From Turritopsis dohrnii (Eukaryota; Cnidaria; Hydrozoa; Anthoathecata; Oceaniidae): a stretch of DNA of 64,000 nucleotides. A program made the translations under genes and the position numbers. The first letter of the stretch is position 1. Each line of letters begins with the position of its first letter. Positions 12,248-23,600 of this stretch are shown here, in pieces. Location: the NCBI GenBank assembly GCA_027922465.2, contig BQMF02000015.1, positions 496,001 to 560,000 on the forward strand. The letters are read 5' to 3'. Below the pieces are notes generated by a model. That model did no database searches and was not told the DNA's origin. It saw only the letters and a list, made by a program, of their open reading frames with translations.

Positions 12248-12482
12248 TAGACCTTTCCCGAATTCATGTTTAAACGATGCATTGTTGCTGAGTTGTCGTG
12301 TCTAACCTCACTTTTAATATTCTAGTTACTTCTAATTATTGGAATGGGAATTGGAAATAATAGAGACTATCATTAAGTTATAAAGTCATGAAATCAGTGG
12401 AACAATGAATCGCATGAAAACGAGGTTAGATATGAAACTCAGCCACAGTTCAGTGTTTAATCTGAAATTCGGGAAAGGTCTA
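12248..12482. mobile_element. Foldback MITE with TAGACCTTTCCCGAATT ends
   Basis: TAGACCTTTCCCGAATT at 12248 is repeated in inverse as AATTCGGGAAAGGTCTA ending at 12482. Interior segments (CTGAGTT...TAACCTC against GAGGTTA...AACTCAG) also pair, so the whole 235-bp element can fold on itself. It is non-coding. Confidence 0.8.
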
Positions 12483-12525
12483 TTGGAATTATAAATCGAT
12501 TGGAAATTTTTACAAAAGGATGTTA

Positions 12526-12900
12526 CCGGTGTAACGGATTATTTTAACTCCCCCAGTTAAAATAAACTAGAAAATAATGACTCCCCTAGAGTAGAAATTT
12601 CCTAGGAAATAATGACTCCCCATTATTTCGGATTGAAAAATGTCAGGGAGTCAAAATAAACTAGTAAATCATGTGTAGACAAAATTTAAATGTTTTAAAG
12701 GAATGGGTATATGAATTTTAAACCAGGGGAGTCAGGATTTCCTAGGAAATGTTAACTCTAGGGAGTCATAATTTACTAGTTTATATTAACTGGGGAGTTT
12801 TAATTAACTAGTTTATTTTGATGGGGGAGTGAATATAAACTAGTTTATTATGACTGGGAAGTCATTATTTAGGGGAATTAAAATTTACTGTGACACCGTG
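12526..12900. mobile_element. Small element with CGGTGT ends and clustered ACTAGTTTAT / CCTAGGAAAT palindromes
   Basis: The left end CGGTGTAACGGATTATTTTAACTCCCC resembles, with a few changes, the reverse complement of the right end (12870-12900). Between them, short palindromic words (TTTCCTAGGAAAT, AACTAGTTTAT, GGGGAGT) recur about ten times in both orientations. No coding frame was found. The iteron-like interior is unusual for a MITE. Confidence 0.65.
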
Positions 12901-13359
12901 TAATTACTGATAGGATTAGATTTTTGTCAACAACGCTCATTCTTTCTATTTTAAGAAAGTACTGACACGATCCATAAACACATTGCGCAGCATACGTCGA
13001 TTACCTGCTAAAAAACGTAGATTTATGTTCACTATATACAGAGAAATCAATTTAATCCAGCAGCTAGTTGAAATTCTCACAGCAAGTAACAATTTCGCAT
13101 ATACAGTAAATTTTTCTTTTCAAATTTTTGAATCATTATAGAAATAAATGTATAGAGAAAAGTAAACTGTTTGTCTGAGTATACGTCCGAATATCTTTCT
13201 TAACTCGGTACTTCAACTCGGTTTTCAATTCAGTGTCAGTAAGATATTGTCGGTAATATCTTTCAAGTCGGTAGATGTTCTTGGACCAACCATTCCAACA
13301 GCCATCTTGTTATTAGTGTAGATCGACGCTGACCAAAAATTCTCCAAGTTTTCCTCAAA
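12901..13359 (-). other. Probable 3' UTR of RANBP2 and downstream spacer
   Basis: This lies 3' of the RANBP2 stop codon on the minus strand. An ATTAAA polyadenylation-type hexamer (minus strand) sits near 13053. No other feature was seen. Confidence 0.4.
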
Positions 13360-14638
13360 TCACTGGTTAAGCTGTTGTAGTTCTTGAGCCAGTGAAGGAT
13401 CACAAGAGCCAAACACCGGCTTAACCGCCTTTTCTTCCACCTCACCGTTAGCCAGCTTCTTCTCAACGCCCTCGACTATCTCACCTTCACATAAACTAAG
13501 AAATTTTTCTTTGAACTCCGTCAGTATCGACTGGTTTTTAAATCGTGCGGCCAATATACAATCTTCAGGTACAGAATCGCTCATGTCCCCTACAGCATGC
13601 CACGTTACTGTGAGTTCGTTTGTCTTAAAAGGTTCCAACTTCAATTCTGCATTCAGCTGGTGATTCGCACACAGTTTTCCCACTTGCTCGCGTCGCATCA
13701 GCAATCTAGATTTCCCTGAAAGTTTATGTTGCAGAAGTTTCAAATTACCAACGCCCCTTTCTTTCCATTTTTTCGAAGACGAGTCAAAACGGTATAATTT
13801 ACAACGTTGATTGAATACCACTGTTTCCTCCTCTTCACCATTCGACACGGCAACTGTCGTAAGTTGCACGAGAGGTTCCACGTAAATAGTAGATTCTTCC
13901 TCGTCATCGTTGTGAACGTTATTTTGCATGAACAAAGACGAACCACTACCAGCGAATGATTTTCCAGAATTACTTTCGAATGCTGATGGTCCACCTGCAG
14001 CAACAGAAGCAAACGACAAGCCCACACCAGAGCCACCAAAAACATTTCCATGTGAAACAGGCTTGCAGGCTTCCTCAAAGTTGAACTGAAAGCTTTCCGC
14101 AGTCAACATGTCCGGGAATTTTACAACGTGACCATCCAACCCAATGGATTGTTTCAACTCGAACATTGTTTTCGAATCGGGAAGTAGCGTTAATTTCAAA
14201 TCGGGTGAGACTTCCTTTTGATAGAATATTTTATTTTCTGAGACTACAACCACTTCAGTTCTAACGACCTCTTGGTTGCAGAGAATAATAACATCTCCTT
14301 CAGCGATCTGTCTGTAATCATTGGGTTGGCCGATAAAACTGAAAAGCGTACAACTACCACGAAATACCTCACGCTGCAAATCGTTCTTGACGTACGATCG
14401 AGGTAATTCATGCTGAATTTCTTCTTGTATTTTATCAATTTCGATGACTTCATTAAGAGCGACTATTCCACTCTCGTTGCAGTTGTAGAATGATTTCGGT
14501 AAGAGCATGGAGTTAGCCTTGTTTTGTGCACTCTTTTCAGCTACCAGTTCATGAGTAAGAATCAAATCATCGGCAACATTTGATTTCGCTAGTTCGTTTT
14601 CACGAACACACACTGTAGGCGACGTTGCAGCTTCTGAG
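13360..14638 (-). CDS. RANBP2: RANBP2 exon 26: SUMO-ligase-like segment, Ran-binding domain 5 and stop
   Basis: Exon 25 ends in GGCGAAAC before GTAAGT. This exon starts after TTTAG, and the two join in frame (GET then SEAATS). It carries LLPKSFYN (about 14510-14480), a region of roughly 200 residues, then Ran-binding domain 5 (about 13880-13480: NGEEEETVVFNQRCKLYRFD, WKERGVGNLKLL, LLMRREQVGKLC, FKEKFLSLCEGE). The reading ends LAQELQQLNQ then TGA. Vertebrate RanBP2 would continue into a peptidyl-prolyl isomerase domain; none is visible in any frame down to 12900, so its absence is real within this window. Confidence 0.92.
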
Positions 14639-17600
14639 CTAAAGAGATCATAAAAACCTTTTACAGTAAACTCGACTTTTCGAAACGATAGAGTGTTGGA
14701 GTTGAGGCTGTTGAAGCTGATCGAATTATGGGATTGTGGTCAAGTGGATATGGTGTAGATCTTACGTTCGAAGTGTCGTAGGTTCAAATACACAGAACTA
14801 GGTAATTAAACCAGATTTGACGAGATATAACTATTTGAATATTACATCACTGCAGCTAACTGCTTGTAATTATTTTTTTAAGTACTTACGTAATTTAAGA
14901 ATCATAACTGAAATACAGTGTGTTTCAAAAAAGTGGAAGTAAGAAATATTACCGCAGTTTTTAAAGTAAATATCCAATTTATTCTTATAGATTTTATATC
15001 AATGGAATCCTTAACACACTTACGTTTCGCCAACAGTGCGTGATGGTCGAACTCCAATACATACTGACGGCTCGTTAAAAAACGTTTTCGGCAACAATAG
15101 TTCTTTGGCTCTCTTCGTCAACACGCTGTCGGGAATCGCATCGAACGTCACTTTAACATCAGTGGCGTCCGTTACTAAGGTTTTGACGTCGTTATCTTCG
15201 ACAGATTCTTCAGAATCAGATATAATGATGACCTCAGACTCTGTTGACTCAACTGCCTTATTCTCAGCTATAATATTTTGTTCCATCCTTTTGAATGAGC
15301 AAGCCTCTTCAAATATCTTAGCAAACCGACAGGCAGTTTCTTCGTCTTTAAAACGAGCAGCAAACATCTGTTCTTTCACATCACCATCAGAAATATCAGC
15401 ACCAGTCTTCCAAGTGTAAGCTTTTCTATTTCCAGTCATAGGTTTAATGGTCATTCCTTGAATCAGACCATGGTTAGCACACAGTTTGTGAATCTGCTCT
15501 CGCCTCATGATCAGCCTATGCTGTTGAGTTTTTCGGTTTCGTAAAATTCGCAGCTCACCAATACCTCGTTCTTTCCACTGCTTGTCAAATCTGAACATCT
15601 TCGAACGTTCCTTGAATAGCACTTCTTCATCTTCCTCACCTGTGCCCAACATCACGTGTTCTAAACTCACGATTGGTACAAATTGCGAATCGTTGTCGTT
15701 GTCATCACCGTCACCAGGTGTTTTCGGAGAGACGGGTGATCGTACAGTCGGCGACATTTTCGATTTTGCATCCGGAGTTTTCGGTTCTGTTGAAAGTTCC
15801 TTTTCTAACTTGAAAGTAAAAGATGTATTTGAAAAAGCTGAAGGCACATTATCACTGGTTTGCGCCGGAATGTCATCTACGCTACTAGCAGCCGACAATG
15901 ACGGCGACGGTGTGCTGCCAAAAGTAAACAAGGTCTCAGTGTTTAGACCTTGAGGCATCCACGAAAAAACAGAATCTTTGTTGGAGGTGGTCTTCTTGGA
16001 GTTCTGATTTGGAGAAGTTTTTGTTTTCGGAGGTAAGCCAGTAGGGGGTGGCATCAAAACACGATCGGCAGCTTCAGTCTCTAAAGTCGACTTTCCATCA
16101 GATTCTCCCTTCTTTGCTAGAAAAAAACCGCCGGCCGACGAAGTTTCGGCCTTTGGAGATTCAGCTGGAGTGATGAATAAGCCAGCAGCAGGCGGAGCAG
16201 AAACAGATTGGCTTGTGAAAGTTGCCGCTGGAGTTCCAGTGATGTCCGGATTAAATGGGACGGGCGTTGAAAATAATGCTGGATCGAGTTTCACAACAGG
16301 TGTTTTTTCCTTAACGTTATGACAGTTACGACAATGCTCTCGGTATCCATCGTTTTTGGCAAGACATGACGGACACTCCCACGTATTCGGATCTGCTTCA
16401 AATTTATTATTGGAAGGAACATTACTTTGCTTAACAGCAACATCTGAACATTTCGAATCATCCACCTTTTTATCAGAATCAAATTCGGGTTTCAGTGATT
16501 CCTTTTGGGAACCAAAGCTGAAAGAAGATGGTGATGGTTCGTTTTGTGTCAACCCAAAACTGAATGAGGATGATTCAGATTTATCCGGTTTCGAACCAAA
16601 ACTAAATGAGGTTGTTTGTGGTTTATCCTGTGTCGACCCAAAACTGAAAGAGGTTGTTTGTGGTTTATCCTGTGTCGACCCAAAACTGAAAGAGGTTGTT
16701 TGTGGTTTATCCTGTGTTGAACCAAAACTAAATGAGGTTGTTTGCAGTTTATCCTGTGTCGACCCAAAACTGAATGGGGTTGTTTGTGGTTTATCCTGTG
16801 TTAAACCAAAACTGAATGAGGTTGTTTGTGGTTTATCCTGTGTTGAACCAAAACTTAATGATGACGTATCTGTCGGTTGAGTAGCTGATGGATTTGGGGC
16901 AGTGCATGCAATACATTTTGTACTTTCAGCTTCATTTGTTATCAAGCATGTTTCACATGTCCATGATCCTGGCTTTGGAGCGAATTTAGCAAATATATTC
17001 ACTTTCCCTTTCAAGGGGTCAGATGATTCTTCCTTTACATGTGAATTTGATGAAGCCGTTGATGCTTTGTCTTGCTCAGAGGCATGAACAAATGAAGTTG
17101 CTTCTGACTTCTCCTGCTTCAAACCAAAACTAAATGAGCTTGTTTGTGGTTTATCCTGTGTTGAACCAAAACTGAATGATGAAGTTTCTGACGCTTGAGT
17201 AGCTGATGGATTTGGGGCAGTGCATGCAACACATTTTGCACTTTCAGCTTCATTTGTTATCAAGCATGTTTCACATGTCCATGATCCTGGCTTTGGAGGG
17301 AATTTAGCGAATATATTCACTTTCTCCTTCGACGGGTCAGATGATTCTTCTTTTACCTGTGAATTTAATGAAGCCGTTGATGCTTTGTCTTGCTCAGGTG
17401 CATGAACAAATGAAGTTGATTCTGACTTCTCCTGTTTCAAACCGAAACTGAATGAGGCTGTTTGTGGTTTATCCTGAGTTGAGCCAAAGCTGAATGAAGA
17501 TGCTTGTGACTTCTCCTGTGTCGAACCAAAAGCTAAATGAAGCCCCTTCCGTTTTATCCTGTGTCAAGCCAAAACTGAATGAGGTTGCTTGTGGATTCTC

Positions 17601-20600
17601 CTGTGTCGAACCAAATTTAAAAATGGGTGCTTCTGGATTTTCTTGTATCGAACCAAAACTGACTGATGACGTTTCTGATGCTGGAGTAGCTGATGGATTT
17701 GGGGCAGTGCACGCAACACATTTTGTACTTTCAGCTTCATTCGGTACTAAACATGTTTCGCAGGTCCATGATCCAGGCTTCGGAGCAAATTTGGCAAATA
17801 TATTCACTTTCCCTTTTACATGGTTCTGCAGCCTTTGCTTCTTTAGGTTCCTGTGATAGATTAGTTTGTGTACCTTCTTTTCTCTTTGCAACGATCTCCT
17901 TACAACGTTCAAATTTCTCTTTAAAATCAAGAGCGACATCTCGATTTTTCAACTTCAATGCCAATTGTTCAGGTTTTGCTTCTTCGTCTGAAAAATCAGC
18001 AGGTGTAAACCAGACCCAAGCCTTATCCGATTTGTTAAGTGGCTTCAGCTGCATGTCCACTAATATGGAATGGTTTGCACACAATTTAAAAATCTGTTCT
18101 CGTCGCATGAGTACACGACACGTGTTGTCGATTTTGTTTCTACTGAGTTTCACTTCACCTATACCTTTCTCCTTCCACTGCCTGGCTTCACTGTCGAAAC
18201 GAAACAACTTGCCACGATCAGCGAATAATATTTCCTCGTGTTCCTCCCCTGTCATTACTTTTCCCAACTTCTGCACTGCCACAATCGCTTCAACTTGTAT
18301 ATCAGGATCATCGGTGTTGTTGTATTTTCCTGGAGATAATGGCTCTGCCTGGGGATCACCAACGGTAACTGCCTGAATTGCTGGCGTGTCTTGGACTCCA
18401 AAGTGAAATGGTGATTGTGTGTTTGCAAACTGTGACTTACCAAAGCTAAAGAAGGGTTTGGAAGTAGATGGTGATTCAGTGTTGGATACTAACACATCTG
18501 AAGATGTAGTGGTTACGCTATCTTGATGAGTTGCTTCATTGACTGTCGGTTCACTAGTAACTTCAGTGAGATTTTTCTCCGATTCAAATTTCACCCGCAT
18601 CAACTCCTTACAATTTTCAAATTCTTTCATGAATTCATCAACGACAGATTTATTTTTGAATTTGGCACAGAAATTCTGAGCTACTGGCGGCATTCCTTCA
18701 GAATAGTCTGACGGAGTGAACCAAATTGCCGATCGGTCAGATGTAGATAGAGGTCTGAGATCCATGTTGGGCATGATAGCATGATTGGCACAAAGTTTAT
18801 AAATCATATCTCGTCTCATCAAAACTCTACAATAACCAGTTTTGACGTTTCTAGTAAGCTTAAGGTCGCCTACACCACGTTCCTTCCACTGTTGGTCGTA
18901 TCTATACAACTTGGCACGGTGTTTGAAAAGAACTTCGTCATCCTCCTCACCAGTTGAAACATTTTCTATTTTGTCAACTTGAACGATAGCATCGTAGTGT
19001 GGATCATAACTCTCCTCCACTTCTCCATCGGACATCACCTTTAGCTGAAAATAACTGTGCCCCAGCTCCACTGAATGATCCGGAAATCCCGCCAAATCCC
19101 TGTGTTGAAGTTGTTGCGAGCGCTGCAAACGAAGATGAACCAGATTTCGAACCAAAGTTAAATAGATTTCTTTCATTTGTTACAAAACTGGAACTGGATT
19201 GTGTTTCTAATCCCTGAGATGAAGAAAAGTTAGTGGCTTCTCTATTATCAGTGACAGTATTTTCACCAAACATGTTCTTCTTTTGTGTTACGAAATTGTC
19301 AACGCAGCCATAGCAACCAGGACAATCAGGCTTCTGTTCATACAAATAAAATGTTGGCGGGAGTTGGAATCGAGATGCCTTCATTTTCTGAGCAAAATTG
19401 GGTTTGTTTTCAAATGTGACAGTGACTCTTCATCAAGATCAGCAATATCTGTTGGGATGCTTTTATTTTGGTGGCCGAACCTGGATAGAAAACGTAAAAA
19501 TAATAATACACATAAGCTGAAGAACAAAAATTTATTAGAAACAGAAATATCACGTTGTTTGTGTCAGGAATAAATAGAGATATATCTCTAGTGAGAGACT
19601 ACACTTCTTTTTAAAATGGAATTGATGGGACCGTAGTGTGGATCACAACCTGTATGATCTACACTTTGTTATGTTAAATTGAAGCGAGAATCAGATGATC
19701 TCTTCATCTTACCTTTCATCAGTTTGCCAGCCAGAACTATTGATCTCATTGTAGTCAGCGTCTTCTGTTGAATCTCTTCTACCACTCGATGCTCGAGAAC
19801 CTTGATAAACATTCTCGTAATTTTCTAAGTCATCATCAGGATCATAATCGTAGTCATCATAATTGTCATAAAATTCATCTCCATAATACTCCTTATCCTC
19901 ATAATAATTGTATTCATTCCCGTAATAAGATTCACCATTGCCGTATTGTTCAACTATTTCGTCGTTAAAGTCATTAGAAGCTTGCATAGCATCTTTAAAG
20001 AATTCTTCCTCGTCAACAACACGTGGCTCCTCTTTATGACCAATAGCATCAAGCCCGGTATTGTTTCCAGTGAAAAATGGCTTTTGTGGTGATACCGACG
20101 TCCAGAACGATGAAGGATCAATACCAGTTTCCACAAGACCTTTTTCGAAAACCGGTAACTTGTTCATGCCTGGGATTGCCTCTGGCTTAGGAGAGCCAGA
20201 ACCTTGCTTGGGTGGTGTCTTAGGTTGATCCTTTAGAAGTGAAGTCATCATAGGAAAATTTTGTGTCAATGGGATGACAGAAGGTTTTAATTCACCTGCC
20301 AAATTCTGTTTGGAGCTATCAGTGATGGCATCTCCTTTTGCAGCAAAACTAAAACCGGCAAAGTGACTCATAGTGGCTGGTGAAATCACTTGGGACTGTG
20401 AGTCCTTTGCGCTGGCAGGCAATTTGAAAGATAAATTCTGAAACGGGCTAGGCTTTACTTCTGCAGAACTCTCTTCCACTTCTCTAAACGTGTTAGACTG
20501 AAAGCTTGACATATCACTTTCACTCGTAGACAGTGGGATATCATCAAATACCTGTTTCATAAGAAAAGGATTACCAGCATTCTGGTTATGTTGTTGAGAT

Positions 20601-23600
20601 ACAGCAGGAAAACTGAATATCGGTTTTCCAGCTGAAGATTCTGATATAGCATCAGGAAGAGCTTTAAAACTAAAGGTTGAAAATGCGCCAGGACCAGAAT
20701 TAATATTTGATGCCATGCCACCACTTGTATCCAATTTAGTTGTCCCTGACTGAGGTGTTTCATCAATCTTGTCACTTTGATGGAAATGAGAAAGAGGTGG
20801 TGGATAGGAGACTTGAGTAGTTGGTGCACCAAAAGTGAATCCAGTGACGTTTGATTCTGTTGACAGATTGGCAGCATCAATTGTTTGAGGGAGCTGAAAT
20901 GTAAAAGGTGCCGATTGTGGCAATGTGCCTGCACTTGCTTTAGATGTGGGCAAACTCGTTACCACATCTCCGCCATTTACAATCTTCTGACATTCCAGGA
21001 AGGCATCCTTAAATTTGTCAGCTACTTCTTGTGTTTTAAACTTAATAGTAAGTTGCTCAGGACGGACTTCTCCTTCTGCTGCATCAGCCAGTGTAAACCA
21101 GGTCCAGGCAGCCTTAGCATTTGCTTTAGACTCCAGACACATATCCGGTGTTATAAAGTGATTACAACATACTCGGAAAACAGCTTCCCGACGCATTGTA
21201 ATACGAGATTTTTTACTTCTTTCATTCAGCAGTATTTTCACATCCCCAAGACCTCTTTCCTTCCATTGTGAAGTCTCCTTATCAAAACGATAAAGCTTTG
21301 CTCGATGAACAAACTTTGTGATTTCATCTTCTTCACCAGTAACCAGATCACTTTTAGATGTAAGCTTTACAATCGGTTCAACGTAAATGTCGTCGGATTC
21401 AACTATAGGAGTACCAGCAGAGTTAACAGATACATTCGGTGTGAGCTTCTTTTCCGCTAGTGGTGTTGTTGTTGTCGGATCTCGTAAAGTAGGGGCCTCC
21501 CCTTCCCCGCTTTCTTCACGCACCTGTTCAACATGCTCTGCCAAACCAGCAAAATAACCTTTCTCAAAGGATGGCTGTGGCGAAAACGAGTCCCACCACA
21601 TGTCAGTAGTAGGTGTTTCCAAGCCATTCACTGTCATGACTGGAGTAGCACCAGATGCTACCGACCCGAAAGAGTTGGAGTTTTGAACCATGTGTGGAGT
21701 GATTTGTGGAGGTGGGTGACCATGCGGCATCACATAACGAGGTGTGGTCATCACCATCACTGGCTGTTGAGTTGAGAAGTACTGCTCCTGTTGTTGCTGT
21801 TGCTGCCGCTGTTGTAAGTCAATGTGAGCCTTGTACATTGCTAAAGCTTGCTTTAAAACCCGATTTTCTTTTTCTTTGGCTTCAAGTTGGTCTTGTAGCA
21901 TACTCCTTTCAAACATGGCTGACACGTCGCCACTATTGGCAAAAGAATCTTGAGAAATTTCATTAGCTGCTATCCCCAAATCACCATCTTCAAAATCCAA
22001 ACATTTCTTGCTACTCATGACATATGGTTTATTAAGAGTGGCTGCAGTACCTGCACCTTCTAATTTTCGTAACTGATCTACCACGCTGTGCTTGAAGTCT
22101 GGGGCATGGGCAGAATTGTTGATACACACAATCAGTTTTTCTTTGGCTTTCGTTGTATAGAACAAGTGGTCCTTCTCACCTGCCAATGTTTCAGTGTCAC
22201 AGGCGGATGCAAGTTGTATGTAAATCTATGAAAAATAATGATAACAAAAACCTTATTTCATATACTATGATCCCTTCAACATTAAATCTATCATTCATGT
22301 TAAACATCTCCGTCTTGTTGTACTTCCACAATGACGCACCGTTTTGTGAACAACCAATTCTTTTAGAACCTTTTAGAACCATTACAGAATGTTTAAATTG
22401 AAGCTAATTTTTATTGTATTGAAATTAGTGTGATCTTATACCGAAACACAGCAATTAAATTTCCAAGAGGACACTTTATTCCTTAATACAATGTATTATG
22501 AATTCTACTTATCCCTTCCTTTGAAGTTCATACATGAAGCACAAGGTGTAAAATATCCTTAATTATTCAAAAAGCTGAATGAAGAGTTGAGAAGGAAAGG
22601 TATTTTTTAAGAAAATCAAACATCTTTTAAATAGCTCCTTAAAATAACTAGAATGAGAATGTACATTTGTGTTATACAAAAAATGCCATAAAGCATTTTT
22701 GGAGAGCAGTGGTATCTTTTGTCAATTCTCAAAATTTCACAGAATGATTTCAAAGGTAAGTTTGCACCACATTTCAAAGGAGTTGCTATTGCAGCTTATT
22801 GAAAATTTCATCCAACGGGATACAATGCAAACGTGTTTCATGAAATAAGATCACTTGCAACCAATAGAGAATGTACACGCAATTTACCTGAGCTTGGGTG
22901 TGGAAGGATTGCAAACTATTCACTTCATCAAAATATGTTAGTGCATCTTGTAGATTCCCAGTCAACATAGCAGATTCCCCTAGCTTTTGATAATTTTTAC
23001 TCCACAGGTCATTTATAGCATCAGGCTAAATATGATAGTACATTGAGTATATAGAAAAAAAACCAAAAAAAGTGAAAAACAGTAAAAACAAACAACACCT
23101 CATTTACTACGGATGTAATGTATAAAACTGTCCCACCAAAATTCCTTCTTAAAGTCTATACCATATATATTTCAGGCATGTTTTGACAGTGATAGTGGTT
23201 GTCATGACAAAAGGCTAAACTATAGTTATAGATTGCATGAAACTTTTGAACATACCAATAAAGGTTCAGCTAACGGTGGAATAAGAGGGTTTTCTACCAC
23301 TGGAATAGTTTTATTTCTGAAAAACAAAAAACATAATTCAAATAAAGAAATTTGAAACGGAAAAGGACACTTCATACAGATTTGAGAATAAGGATGGATG
23401 GATGATGAAAGTGAGTTGATTAAGGATGAGCTAAGGAAAGATCTGGTGTGTTGATTTTCTTGTCCAATGATTGGTCTTAAATAATGTGAGTAAACTCTTA
23501 CTTTTTATATATACCCAGAATACGTAAAGCCTCTTTCATATAGTAAACAGCGCGATTTTGAAGGCTCTAAAAACAAGGAAAAACTTGATAAAAGACAAAA

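Noticed and set aside
13000..13359. Search for a cyclophilin domain after the RanBP2 stop
   Set aside because: No frame in the stretch reads an isomerase-like sequence; it is treated as 3' UTR and spacer.
15036..17856. Several long plus-strand open frames opposite the RanBP2 exons
   Set aside because: They mirror the tandem FG and zinc-finger coding repeats in other frames and have no domains of their own.
18999..19105. A very short intron to explain the frame change near 19050
   Set aside because: No donor at the needed phase exists, and the only candidate introns would be about 30-107 nt with poor signals.
19390..19430. A fourth RanBP2 frameshift at the start of exon 25
   Set aside because: Using an AG near 19427 as the acceptor keeps the reading open, so an indel is not required here.
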